Shown here: positions 35,344 through 47,402 of the stretch, piece by piece
Layout: each line of letters starts with the position of its first letter
Numbering within the stretch: the stretch's first letter is position 1
Notes under the pieces: generated by a model
The model's input: the letters and a program-made list of their open reading frames with translations, nothing else
What the model was told of the DNA's origin: nothing
Database searches by the model: none
Position numbers and translations under genes: made by a program
Source of the DNA: Aquatica leii
Lineage: Eukaryota > Arthropoda > Insecta > Coleoptera > Lampyridae
NCBI GenBank assembly: GCA_035610365.1
Contig: CM069432.1
Location: 127,606,255-127,670,254 of the forward strand
DNA: 64,000 nucleotides
Reading direction: 5' to 3'

Positions 35344-35982
35344 CCGTTAAAATAAGAACCATCCGTTGGCGAGGCGCCAGAATGTTTAAATTACAATTTA
35401 AACATAAAATTAGGTATTGAAACATTTATAATTTTCAAACTTAAGAAATTGTAAACATACACTTAATGATTACTCCACATGTAAAATAATCCATTTGTAA
35501 ACGTAAGTTGTTACGTTATATTTAGACTTCCGCTACATCAGCAAATAACTAAGTATGTGTTACAGTATAGTAACCTACATTTAAAGTTGTATACATAAAT
35601 TTGCCGACTCTACATTTCACAACATTTGTAAAAATTGTATATAAATAGTAGAAAGTTATTAATAAAATTATCATTCAACGTTAAGTTGTTTGGTCAATAA
35701 CACCTGTCCTAGAATCTGGTATCGTTAAGATATTGATTACCTGGGCAGGTGTCCTACTATTAAGTACGATAACAAATTACGTGCTTAAGAGTTGCTGATT
35801 ATGGTAAAAAAATTGCAAGTACTGAAACGGTTTATAACTGATTGTGAAAAATCGGAACTCTTTCAATTTATTCACTGTCAGTTACATGTAAATGATATAA
35901 AAATGGAACTAACACGAAACAACGTAATGAAACAATTGTTTTAATTTTGTGACTGTAACAGTTTCAATCCGTGTTTACTGGG

Positions 35983-37071
35983 AACGTTTAAAAGCAACTT
36001 CAAAAAAGTAAAAGAAGAGTAATAGACGTTTAACAGCAATATCGCGCAGTGTAGCCATCAGTTTTAATTTAAAATAATATTTTTGAAAAATACAAAATAA
36101 CGATATGTAACAAGGAAGATAACGAATTTTTACCAAAAATATGTTGCAATCATTAATATTTCAAAATCGTATTGAAGAAAATAAATATAAGAAAATTTAT
36201 AATAGTAAACGTAGGTGACGTTAAGGTTATGTAGCAATTCCATTACTTAAAAAACAGTTAAATAGGTAAAATTGTAAAACCATAAGACAATGCATAAATT
36301 ATTAATAAAAGCAACCAATACGTTTCATAATATGCATTTAATAATCTTGACAATATTAACGCTTTTGCATTACTGTGCTTGTTCGCTCGTTATAAAATCT
36401 TAATTATTAATTGCCAATCACTACCAACCATGTTGGTTAAATTACTAATAAAAAATAAATTATTGTTTTTATTTAATTCAAACCTAATAGCATATATATA
36501 TAAAACATCTTATAAAATGCATATAATTATTTTGCAACAAGATAACGCCTATTTTAAAGATATCTATGATGATGACTAAAGACGGGATGTTTTTTGTCCT
36601 AAATAAAAAAATTTAAAGCAAAACTAATTTAAAATGCGCTTTAGAAAATGTACGTTGCAAAAATAAAACTTTAGTCTTTTTTACAATTTTAGAATGTTTT
36701 CCTTATTTTTTGAATTATTTTGTATAATTTAATTTTTGAATTAGAATTTTTTTAAAACCATTTTACGTAGCTTTATACGACATAATTAAACTTTATTTTT
36801 TGTTTTCTTGCAATACAAGCACATACATAGAGTAACAACCTCATTAAATGCAATAAATTTGTTATCGTGTTCTATAAGCTCTTAATAATAACCAATTTGA
36901 ATTAATGAGTTTATAGTAAGCCAAACGTTATCCAATTTTTTTAATCACAAATTAAAAGAAAGATGTATAGGTTTAGAATAATATTTAGAAACATATAATT
37001 TTGACTGGATAAATACAGCAACCATCATTTATTAAACTTAGAAAAAAATGCTAAGAGTGAATAAGAAAGTA
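35983..37071. other. AT-rich intronic sequence, no gene seen
   Basis: No recognisable coding or repeat structure. Confidence 0.5.
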
Positions 37072-37734
37072 CAGTGCGCTCGTTAACCCGGCACCCAATT
37101 TTTTTAGTTTATGCCGGATTGTTGGAACTGCCGGAATACTGGATTTTTATGAGAAACAAAACAAAAATGATGTACATACATATTTAAATATGTAGTAGTA
37201 AAGTAGTAAAGTAAAGTCATTTAATCAAACATAAAATTCGAAATATTGTTTACATAACCAAATTCATTACTTATCATATGTTGCAGAAGAGAATGACTAT
37301 GCTTTAACTAAAATATGTTGTTAAAAAGAATGTTAAATGTTAAAATATTTCTCAATCTGTCATTATAAGATAAGTATCTGAGAGTAAACTACTCCTGGAT
37401 ATCCTATTCTGTCAACTCTGTCTGATGATTTTGAACAGTTTCGCAAGTAGTAAGTTATTTTTTAGATTCTATTTATGTTCTTGTTCATAATTTGAATTGT
37501 TTTTTCAAGTACCTTATTCCACGTTTCAATCACGTTAAAATCCGGATCTTTCAAAGTTTATGTTTTTTAGTGTCTTAGACTACAGCATTCAATAAGAATT
37601 TCTTTTTGTAATTACATTTTATCATCTGTATTATAATTTAGTCCAGATGTTGAAGTAAAGGTGTAAGATTAGGTGGCAAAAAAAGTTTGAATTTGACCAA
37701 CACTTGACGACAACTCATCATTTACTCATTGTGC

Positions 37735-37992
37735 AGGTGTATTATCCAACACTTGAAGATCGTGAAAACTTCTGCATATTATAAAACTATAAACCGCAGA
37801 CACAAAACTAGTGTGAAAGTAGTCTATAAATAACTCTTTTGTAGCCCATGCGATGTTTTGATTTTTATAAACAAGTGGCAGATTAACCTTTTTGAATGCT
37901 TTAAGGTTTTTTTTTTGCTTTATAGATAAAGAAGAATTTAAGCTTATGAGTGGTACTAGCATTTGCGCATGGCATAATAGTGAATCTGTCAA
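37735..37992 (-). pseudogene. Tigger-type transposase remnant, central catalytic region
   Basis: The minus strand reads KKNLKAFKKVNLPLVYKNQN, IAWATKELFIDYFHTSFVSA and LQVLDNTPAQ. This matches the Tigger core (K..R.FK...LP..Y..N..AWMT..IF..WF...F.P.V, then LLLDNAPAH), including the second catalytic aspartate. It continues the part found at 44340-44705. Confidence 0.8.
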
Positions 37993-38019
37993 TAGTTATG
38001 TAGCGAAGATCCAGATTCA

Positions 38020-38240
38020 CTCGGGTAAGATCGGTGGGAGATCGTAAAATTTTGTTATGATTGTTTTGTTTTAGGTATGCTCAGGTTGAATTTGTAATTA
38101 GTAAGTACGAATAGATTGTATTGGTGGTAGGAAAATCGTAAAATTTTATAAAAGTCATTTATTTTCGAGTATGCTCTAGATCAATCCGTGAATATCATAG
38201 TGATAGTATGTGATCGTAAAATACTTTTTAGTAGAAGATG
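38020..38240. repeat. Degenerate tandem repeat, about 100-bp unit
   Basis: Two and a half copies are visible. Each has an ATCGTAAAAT core (about 38040, 38128 and 38213), and the first two also carry GAGTATGCTC-like segments (about 38075 and 38167). Confidence 0.55.
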
Positions 38241-39929
38241 CTATTGTGTGTATATAAAGATAAAGTTTTTGATTATTTAATATTAGTTTCTTAAAAATGT
38301 TTATTCCTTTTAGTAAATTAAACCATTCTTTGCAAACTTGAACGAAACGTTTTGTTGGTATGTGCAGTGTTGTTAATTATCTATATAAGTTAATATAAAT
38401 AAATTAATCTAGATTGATATTTTTCATTTATTTATGTGCATCTAAATAATGTTAATATATATTAATAAGAATAAACATATGTATATGTATCTGCATATAT
38501 ATTTTGACTTAGATTATTTAAATTATCTAAACTATCCAGTATCTCATAAAATTTTGGTTCTGCAAATTACTATAATTATGTGATTTCTACAAAGAAAGAA
38601 AACGTAGTGTTTTATTTTTAAGGTTAATTAAAAGCCTTTATATACAAAAAATGCTTTTATTATATATAAGAATTGTGTCTTCACTTACATTTATGTGTAC
38701 AATTGTAGACATTGCAAGGAATGTACTTATGCCACATTAATAATGAAAATGCTTTTGAATACAGTATTTATGTTTGTATTAAAATCTGTTACAAATATTA
38801 AATTATACAAAATAATTCTTAAATGCTTATGAACTAATTTTCATGCTTAGAAATATTTCTCACCTCTAATAAGAATAATTTTTATCTGTTCATAATTTAC
38901 CATTTGAGGAGTAAGTGATTGTGGACTGTCATTAGTTTAAAGTCTCTCTCTATCACAAATATTTATTATTGAGCTTTTAATTAAAAATAGAAACAAAATT
39001 AGTAACGTAATTAGTTTGCGGAAAAAACATTTATCTCATTAGCCGAGGAGCCGTTGAAACAACAAACATTGAATTTATTCAAGAATGCAACAATAATGAG
39101 TGCGACTAAGAAATTTTTTTTAACTATAGTTCAAAATGTATGATATACGTAAAGGTATAAAAAATTTAAAGTTGAAATAAGCAAAAAATGTATGAAATAA
39201 TGATACTTTTTTTTACTATACTATTATAGGTTTTATCATACCTTAGTAAATATGTTAGGCAGTCGGTGCCTTAATGTGCAGACTATTTATTTATTTTTTA
39301 GTAAAAATCATGCTTTTAAAATTAATACATCATTAAATTAAAGTCATTTGAATTGGTAGAATAAAACTATCGTTAACAATAAAGTAGTTTGGCTAACCCG
39401 TTCTTCTCAAAATATTGAGGGTAATTTCTATCAAAAATTTTAGAGGCATTTTAAAATCACACATCTGACTAAAACATGATATAAGTTGAAATAGACAATA
39501 AATATTTACAATATTGATGTTTTATTCCTTTTGCTATTACAGATTGTAAACTTTTAATGATTAAATTTATTTATTATCAAATACACCGCCACCAACTTAA
39601 GATAACAAAGTTTAAAAAGCAATACCTCGTCTTAAACAAAATATTAGAAGGTTTTTGAGAATTCTTTTTTAACCTTATTAATAAATTTATTTATGTTAAA
39701 TTTTATTTTTTCATGTGCAAAGAAACATTTTATCTTTTATTTTTTCTGACAAAATGGCGGCCCAGTAGTGCACGATAATAGGGCTGATTTTTTTTAAGTG
39801 TTTAGCAGCTAGTAGTTACTAACAAATTATTCATTTGTCTATAAAAATTGTGTTTGTTTATCAAGCTCAAAAATTGTGTGTATTTCTGTTCTATACTACT
39901 ACTATCACTTTATGGAAGTGGCTAAAACG
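38241..39929. other. AT-rich sequence inside the Tigger element, no gene seen
   Basis: No coding signature. It must be inserted or duplicated material, because it interrupts the Tigger transposase. Confidence 0.4.
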
Positions 39930-40336
39930 TTACAACAACGACAACATACCACTCTAGAGTGTACCTACATTTTTGGTATATTTTAAGTTTCCAAAATGTG
40001 GCCAAAACTTTAATAACCACTTTAAAGTGGTTATTACTTTAAAGTAAGATTTTATTGATTCGATTTAGTGGTCGCCACTTTAATTTGCCACTATAAAGTT
40101 AAAAAAACTTATAAGTGGCTTTACTTAGTGAAAATAACGTTGGAAAAACTTTACTTTTCACCACAAAGTTACAGAACTACAAAGTGGTTAAGAAAGGATG
40201 TATTCACGTAATTTCCACTATAAATCAATAGAATAAAGTTATAGTTACTATGAAGTTGCATATAAAGTGTTAAATACGTAATAATCACTAAACTGAAGTG
40301 GCAGTATAAGTTATTCTCACTTTGATGCTACTTGGG
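39930..40336. repeat. Region dense in AAAGTGG/CCACTTT motifs, probable MITE part
   Basis: The motif 'actttaaagtgg' and its inverse recur more than ten times within 400 bp (for example 40020-40050 and 40075-40110). The block ends GCTACTTGGG next to TA at 40337, like the terminus of the CCCA-type elements. I could not fix the left end; CCCAGTAGTGC at about 39761 is a weak candidate. Confidence 0.5.
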
Positions 40337-40499
40337 TACCTCAATCATTTTGACTCAACTTGTAAATTTAACCATTAAATTAATAACTATAATACAAAAC
40401 AATGAAAATTAAAATAAATAAGTTTTTGATAACACTTTGCTAAATACGTATATACAGTATTTTATTTTTTAAAAATTTAATAAAAAGATTTTAATATGG

Positions 40500-41170
40500 A
40501 AATACAACTCAAGAAAACTGTAAACTAGTGATTGGTTTTGGCTATGCTTGCACTGCTTAAATTTTGCTAGATCAGCCTTTACTTCATTTTGTGATACAGC
40601 GTGGCCAAAGTACTGCACTTTTTCTTTAAAAATGTTTCACTCCTTTGAGCTCAGTTTTAGATTTTCCTCACGTAATTGTTGAAACACTTTTTTCAGGTTG
40701 TTAAAATGTTTTTTAAATGACCTTTTAACCACAATTACGTTGTCTAGATACACACAAGTTTTCTAAGACAATCTTTTTCCTCCATCACACACAGTCCGAA
40801 GGGCATCACAGTAAACTGTCACAAACTATTTCCAATCGTAAAAACTGTTTTTTTACCGCTCTTGGGTTCTAGTTTTATCTATCTATTTAATGGAATCCTA
40901 ACAGGGTGGCCAAAAACTCTTCGATTCTTGGTAAACCGTAACTGTCCTTTTTAGTCATTTTGTTAAACTGTCTGTAGTATTCTCAAAACCTCGTTAATTT
41001 ACCTTGCTTTTTACTAGTATCATTGGAAACGCCCATAAACTATTTGAAGGATCAATTACACTTTTTCTTTCTATATGCGTTATTATTTGTTTAGCTTCTT
41101 CTAGTTTTGCCAAAGAAAACTGGAGTTGATGTTGTCGTATAGATCAAGCGTCTTTGGTGTTACTGCGTTA
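40500..41170 (-). pseudogene. Fossil Ty3/Gypsy reverse transcriptase
   Basis: The minus strand reads, across many frame breaks, SVIDPSNSLWAFPMIL, YRQFNKMTKKDSYGLPRI, FTVMPFGLC, and at the far end YFGHAVSQNEVKADLAKFKQ. The order matches Gypsy RT fingers, palm and thumb. The YXDD motif region is degraded (DNVIVVKRSFKKHF can still be followed). It is truncated on the right by the DNA element at 41171. Confidence 0.8.
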
Positions 41171-42840
41171 CCCAAGTAACAAAGTTGTTTTATAATTCTT
41201 AATTTGGAGAACTTTACAATTTTATTGTAGTTATGTTGTTGCTTTCTAAATGTAAAATGGTTCAATTAAAGTTGTCTGGAAGATTATTTTGTTATATAAT
41301 TTAAAATTTTTTTAAATTGATGTTTAGAACGTTCTTACAACATATAATTATAAAACTGTTTATGAGATAAGAATGTAAACGTTTATATAATATTATATAA
41401 TATTCGTTGGTTGGATTCACCCCTTACAAATATTAATTGATTTATAATAGCTATGTAGCTATGTCATTTATCATTTTGAAATTGTTTTATACAACTGTTT
41501 TAATAAAGTATATGACTACTTATGTAATTGTTGTATTAGTAATATTATATAACAATTGCTGTCTGCATCAGATTACTCACAGAAGAAACTGCAATAAAAC
41601 TGTTAATTAAAAGGACATAACACCTCAGTTATAAAAATAAGAGAAAAGCAGTTATAGAGCAAGACTGTTATTAAAGCGCTAAATTATTGTTTAAATATAG
41701 TTATAAAACCAATAAGATACATGAATAGTCATCATTAAATAGTTCTTATTAATTTGTTATAACGAGAAATGTGTGTCTACAAACATGCAGAGTGAATCAC
41801 AAAATGTCTATTTTGATAAATTTTTAGAAAAAAATTAAGCGTAGTAGAGCTTTTCAAAGAAAAATAAAAAACTGTTATTAAAATATTTTACCCAACCACC
41901 ATATTGATGAAGCAAAACGTGTGCCACCTAATGTACTTATAAATGAATCTGTTATGAAACATAATATAAAGCGGGTTAAAAAGAACAACAGCAGCCATAT
42001 CTCAGTAGAAAACAAAGTAAGTTATGATTTAGGTGTTTGTGCATTACCAGATGTAGATAATGAATTGGATCACATAAAGTAATGACTGACTCGAGGGGAA
42101 TGTAGTTCAATTCCGCAAAAATATAAAATCATCGTCATTTAATCTCACCGTTTCGCATGAGGCACTAAAAACTTTATTTAAATATGTGAATAAACATTTT
42201 TTATTACTTGCTTTGGACCCTAGATCCCGTTTGAAAACTTACCAAACTGTCACATAAACATACACAATTTAAAATTTATCAAAATATAATTACACTTAAA
42301 ATTTTCTGATTATGTACTTTATATTTGACAGTAATAGTTCCTTTGTAGCAGAAAACGACGTTCGTGTAGATCGTGTAAATAATATATACTTTTATACTTT
42401 GCCATTTTTTATGAAATTGCCATCAGTCTTGGGAATAATTAAGTTCCGAAAGGTAATATGTAGTAGTATTTAATAACTGTTTAGATTTATTAAAGCTGCT
42501 GTACACTACAAAAATGTTTTGTAGTTTTACCAAAACTATGGTAATAAAGAGTTCATTTTATTTTGTAATGGATATATAAAGGATTAAACAGTCACTTTAC
42601 CAATCAACTATAAAATTTTTATGAAACTGTTTTGTAATTGATACATAATTATTTTTTAAAGCATTTATAAACGTTTACGTAACTATCCCATATCATTGTT
42701 TTGTTGGCTTTATAAAACAGGTTAAAAAACAAACATGTTTTATAAAAATGTGCCCATTTTATTCTTAGGACAAAAAGTGTTTTATAAATCTTTTGTAAAT
42801 GTTTTCTCAGACATTATAAAATATAAAATTGTTACTTGGG
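41171..42840. mobile_element. Non-autonomous DNA transposon with CCCAAGTAAC termini, 1.67 kb
   Basis: It begins CCCAAGTAACAAAGTTGTTT and ends AAATTGTTACTTGGG, flanked by TA on both sides (41169-41170, 42841-42842). The interior contains many TTTATAAAAC-like motifs near the right end and a short plus-strand stretch at about 41900-42080 (KRVPPNVLINESVMKHNIKR) that I cannot assign. It interrupts the fossil Gypsy element. Confidence 0.75.
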
Positions 42841-42842
42841 TA

Positions 42843-44339
42843 GTTCTTCTTTTGAAACTACTTTCCAGAGCAAACATCTTAATAGTGCTGGATCAACTGT
42901 AAGTTTAAACAGCTTGTCTTGGCTAAAATTTTGCTATTCGGAGGTAGGAATCCTTTTTCTATGCAATCGGTTTCTATTTGAATCTGATTTTTCGTTGTTT
43001 ACGCAATACCGTTTTTATTTATCAGCTGTTGTGAATTTAATCAACGCCTAACCCTTTCACATACAACATTATTGCACTAAATCACTTTCTAATTTGAAAG
43101 GATATTTAATTACTATTTCTACCTATAACGTTTTAAAACAACGTGTAACAGTTTGATTTTTGTAATCGCCTACTTTAAACTATATCTTGTCTCCTAACTT
43201 AAGTTGACAATTAGCAACCTGCTCTTTGTATAAGGTTTACCATTTATCTTTATTATAGAATTTTCAAGATTTTTATATAAATTATCAATTCAACCTTTTT
43301 CCATTGAAATTAAATATAAATTTTTGTCTGACCATATTAGATATTTATTATCTAGAAGTCTGTTTATAAGCGCTTTACAAACCGCTTACTTTGATTATGG
43401 TTACTTTACAAACCATTCAATAGCTTTTAAGCTGTTTGCAAGCAAATTAGATATAAACCAAGCTGTGATTTGTAGTTAATCTATATTAAAAAATTAATTT
43501 TTAAGTTATTTCAACAAACCAATTTTTTAATTTCTTCCAAACGCCTGATATAGATAACCTTACGGTCTTATTTCAGAACTATCAAAACTGAGCATGCGTT
43601 TATTATCATAAGGATTTAGAATAATTTTATTTTGTTTAACTAAAAACACGTTCTGTTGTTTTGATTTAATTAGTCGTTAATTAGTTTAAAATTTTTTTTA
43701 TCAAATAAACCTTTTGTATAGTCATTAAAAGTAACTGATTTGATTAAAAACCTTTTAAAACCCTTCGATTTTTTAAGATGTATTCTGATTGGTGTAAAAT
43801 AGTTTTAAGATTGTGTAAAAAATACCTAGTTAAATGCAAACGGTTTATCAAATCATATAGTTTACTGTTTTTGCTCTGTTTGTAGGGTGTTTAATTTGCT
43901 AATAGTTGTAATTGCAAACGGTTTATAAAGAAGTATATTCAATTAATTGTAAAATAACAAAAACATAAGTTTTATACAGAACGCATTTATATCATAATTT
44001 ATTAAATGAAGAAAAATTAACTAATAAGTTAATCAAAAAAAGAAGTAAAACGCAAATTTGAGTTATTAAAACGTAGTTTTAATTATTATTGTATAAATTT
44101 ACAGAGTGAGCTAAAATTATTGAGGTTAAATTATATTTCTGGCTACAAAAACTTATTGTGTGTTATTATCTATTGTAAAAAAAAAATTTCAGTGCACGCA
44201 ACAGACGGATGTTCAAAGCAAGTCCGAGCGCTTTTGAGTGAGTTTCGTCCGTATTACTCATGACTGTCAGTACAAAAGTACGCCATAAAATTAAATAAGA
44301 TGCAGTTAGAGTTAATTGGTAGTTTAAAGCAAGTATTAA
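42843..44339. other. Probable continuation of the fossil Gypsy element and unassigned AT-rich sequence
   Basis: The segment 42843-43560 is upstream of the RT fossil on the minus strand and has a patchy protein-like minus-strand reading (VNLS..DK...KVGDYKNQTV). The motifs are too weak to name. 43560-44339 shows nothing clear. Confidence 0.35.
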
Positions 44340-44705
44340 ATCTATATTGCCTGTGTAGTAAACACTTTGTAAAATGCGTTTCTCTTAAAACGACGTTTTT
44401 TAAAAACAAAAAACCATTTCATTTTTTGCTTTAAACTAAGTATTACCCTTTAACAAACAAAGAGCCACGATTCTTACTACATAACTACTTCTGTCTTTTA
44501 ACATTTTCCTGCATAAACCTTCCGACTCCTTTCTGTTGACATAAGTTTTGTTAGCTAATACGCTTTAAAAAAGTCAGTTTCTTCAGCGTTATCAACATGA
44601 CCTAAATTTAAATTCAGTTCGTCAATCATCTTTTTAAACTTCTCGATGAATGGAGCGACGGCGCACGTGTGACTAGACAATTTTACCCTAGTGACAGTCA
44701 ACAAA
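44340..44705 (-). pseudogene. Tigger-type transposase remnant, N-terminal and first catalytic region
   Basis: The minus strand reads APFIEKFKKMIDELNLNLGH then VDNAEETDFFKAY, which aligns with the Tigger motif FVEKF..L..E.L...QVYNADETGLF; the catalytic D of ADET has become E. Then NKTYVNRKESEG and KMLKDRSSYVVRIVAL follow, corresponding to the SREE...KDR.T.L block. Stops and frameshifts interrupt it. Confidence 0.7.
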
Positions 44706-45794
44706 CGTATTCCGTGATAAGATTTAAATTTTTGGAACCACCCATCACTTGCTTTAAAATTCTTATTCTTATATATTTCCTCATAAAAACTTGTAGTTTT
44801 TCTGACATTTTTTTTTATATCATAAACTGTGGCACAGCCTACGTTATATTCACTAGTTAATTTTGTCTGATTTTTTCCACTTTTTTAAAATTTCTATCTT
44901 TTAAGGTAAAGTTAGTGTTTCGTGCATATATTCATCAACACTATGTAACCCGGCAGTCGGCAGTGCAAACTGCCGGATTATAAAACGAGTCAACTAAGTC
45001 GCTAAATGATGTACTACTGGGCGTGCCGGATTGTCAATCACCGGATTACCGAGCGCCTACTGTATATAATTCTATATATCTACATGCCTTACACAATTTT
45101 TTTTCTGTAATGGTTGATATTGTGGTTCAGCTGTAACACTTATTTAGACAACTGTTTTGCTTTTTCGGTTTTTTAGTGGTTTTGATACTTGTTTGTTATA
45201 CTTATTTGTTGGATTTATTGAGGTTAATAATAAATAGTTACGACAATATACAAGTCTTTACTCTGTTTTTAATTACAAAAATTAAGTTCAATTTTGCACG
45301 TAAAAATACAAACGTGATGCTTTATTTTGTTTTTACGTCTTAGTTCAAAGTTTTTTGAAATAATACTTCTTATACAAACTAAATTTGCTAGTTGACAAAT
45401 ACGGTTTTTTTAAGTATAATTGAGTTATAGTTATGTCTAAAAATAATTAAAAAAAATATTTAAACTATAAATCACAAATTTATAATAAATGTTACATACT
45501 CTTATAATATTAATTTGATCTGTAAAAAAATTTAAACCCGTTAGTTGATTGACTATACTATATTAAAATAAAACTACAATTATTGCACAACTAAATAAAA
45601 TAATGAACTAGTGATATACAGAATGTCTAGAATTATATGTTTAGCATTGTTATCAACGTATTGGTGCGTTTGTGAATATTTATTTTTTGCTAAAAGTTTT
45701 ATTTAATAAATTTGCATTTCCAATATTATTATGAGAATAAGCCGAATCTTGCTAAATATTGAATCTGGCTTTGTAAAGCAGCTGAAATCTGTTA

Positions 45795-45995
45795 AAGAAG
45801 TCGTTTAAGATATTTGATAGAAAATAGACAAAACGCTCTTCGGTTACAATACCCTGATAGAACACTAGTTCAAGAACTAACAAATGTGGACACTTAACTA
45901 ATTTTGAGGTTATTGCCGATCTACTACAGGTGTTGAAGCGATTGTAAGACGGCCGTTAGGACAGATTATTTTATCTGTTTTTACAATTTTGTGAA
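45795..45995 (+). pseudogene. Possible remnant of an insect transposon helix-turn-helix region
   Basis: In changing frames the plus strand reads YLIENRQNALRLQYPDRTLV and then RSTTGVEAIVRRPLGQ. This recalls the N-terminal 'N...A.RLY...YP.R..P....F' helix-turn-helix block found in several insect mobile-element proteins (DUF4817-like). The resemblance is short and from memory. Confidence 0.25.
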
Positions 45996-46510
45996 CTGGC
46001 GGATGATTCATATTAAACCATCTACTGTACATAATTCTTGTAAACTTATATTAGTAATAGTTTGTTCTGTATAACTCGTTTTACTGTGAATTCATTTTGG
46101 AAACCTTTTTCATGTTAAACCATCTATTATACATAATTCCTGTAAAACGTTTAGTAATACTTTGATGTGTATAACACCTTTTGGTTTGTACCTTTTAGTC
46201 AGTATGAATTCGGAACTGGTATAGTAAACTTGTAAATTACATAATAACGAATTTAATATACTTAAGTTTAATTTCAATACATTTTTTTATTTAACAAGTT
46301 GCAGTACGCAACAACAGGAAAATATTTTATACTCCAAAAATTTTATTTTTGTTGTTATATATGCCTAAATTTAAAAAAATGTATACTTTACAAAGTCTTA
46401 AAGGCTAAATTAAAAAAAAAATATAAACAGTGACACGTGGTAAAAGAAAAAACTATTAATAACGTTGTAGCACCAACACCCGAAAAACAGTGATGCATTA
46501 AACAACGGCC

Positions 46511-46821
46511 ATGAAAGCTTGCATTCTACTATTAATAACGTTGATGGGGATTGTTGTCAGCAGACCAGCATTCAGTCAAGTAATATCAAACCTGAACGTG
46601 TTTTAAAAGACGCGTTGAAAAAGTATTTAAATAGTATTTCTTTAAAAATTAAACTCGCGTTAGGAAAATTTTCTACACAATGGCCTGTTTGTACAAATGA
46701 AATTTATTGTGTAAAATTTTTATACAGAACAATTAGTAAACTCAAAAACAAATGCACGTTTGGAAGTCAAACGATACAGAGAACGCAAAAAATAAATCAC
46801 AGCTTTGATATTCTCAGGTAA
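46511..46821 (+). other. Two overlapping small ORFs, one with a signal-peptide-like start
   Basis: An ATG at 46511 in good context (ACGGCCATGAAA) opens a 31-codon frame, MKACILLLITLMGIVVSRPA then FSQVISNLNVF. It has the charge, hydrophobic core and small residues of a secretion signal, and a potential GTAATA donor lies inside. An overlapping 100-codon frame (46519-46821) is lysine-rich and unrecognised. Either could be chance or an exon of a small secreted peptide gene. Confidence 0.2.
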
Positions 46822-47402
46822 TCTAAAGAAACGGTTGTCTTGAACCTTGTGAATCTAAAAAAAAAAGATTTTTAATTTAAAGCAAAGCCCGAAAGAATTA
46901 AGAAAGTTGCGCGTTGTTTAAACTTCCACAAAACTGTTGAAAAATTAAGTCTCTAAGACAAACGCACGCAGTTCGTTACTCCAACGCATGAAGGTGATTG
47001 ATCCATTTAAGTTTTAAAACATATATTTAAAATAAAAAAATTAGTTTGCCACATTTCAGTTTTTACAAACGTAAAAATTAATTAAAAATCAACTAATTAT
47101 TTACTTAAAATAAATCTAAAAATTATACAAATAAATATGATTAAAAAACTTAACAACAAAAATTGTCTGAATGATAAACAAACACAATAAGTTATTAGAC
47201 CAAGTACTCAAACTTAAAAAAAAACATAGTAAAAAGATATAGTTATAGCAATGTAAACAACATAATACAAAAGACGTTTAGCTTGTAAAGATAATACAAG
47301 TAGGTTAAATTATTGTTAAGAATAAATTAAAAACAAATTATCAACAAAAATTTTGTACATTTTTGTTCTTTATTTATATTATGTTTTTTATAAATAATAA
47401 TG

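Larger units (their letters stand above)
34168..35790 (+). mobile_element. Bel-Pao-like LTR element remnant: U5, leader repeats, gag start, 3' LTR
   Basis: A 107-bp direct repeat occurs at 34168-34274 and 35684-35790. The right copy is the end of a probable 408-bp LTR starting TGTTTAAATT at 35383, with TATATAAATAG near 35637 and AATAAAA near 35661. The left copy is therefore the U5 part of a truncated 5' LTR. It is followed directly by TTTGGTCCTTCGAGCCGGAT, a Bel-Pao-type primer-binding site. Then come a repetitive leader, the N-terminal part of gag, and GAGGCGCCAGAATG leading into the 3' LTR. Everything between early gag and the LTR is missing. Confidence 0.75.
33117..35982. mobile_element. 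DNA transposon with CCCAGTAAACAC termini, enclosing a Bel-Pao remnant and a candidate minigene
   Basis: The left end is CCCAGTAAACACAATGATAA with CAGTTTCAAAAC inside it. The right end, reverse-complemented, is CCCAGTAAACACGGATTGAA followed by ACTGTTACAG. AA lies on both flanks (33115-33116, 35983-35984), suggesting a 2-bp duplication. No transposase is visible. About 1.6 kb of the length is the Bel-Pao remnant at 34168-35790. That these two ends belong to one element is inferred from the terminal match. Confidence 0.6.
37072..45062 (-). mobile_element. Pogo/Tigger-type DNA transposon, decayed and inflated by nested insertions
   Basis: The left end is CAGTGCGCTCGTTAACCCGG; the right end reverse-complemented is CAGTAGGCGCTCGGTAATCC. 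Both are flanked by TA (37070-37071, 45063-45064). Such CAGT..GCTCG..AA.CCGG termini typify Tigger/pogo elements. Two parts of one minus-strand transposase lie near the two ends, separated by more than 6 kb of later insertions. Confidence 0.82.
45065..47402. other. AT-rich intron with two weak coding-like patches
   Basis: Apart from the patches at 45795-45995 and 46511-46821, described separately, I see only AT-rich sequence. A repeat of 'taaaccatctactgtacataattc' occurs at about 46013 and 46114, indicating a local duplication of roughly 100 bp. Confidence 0.4.
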
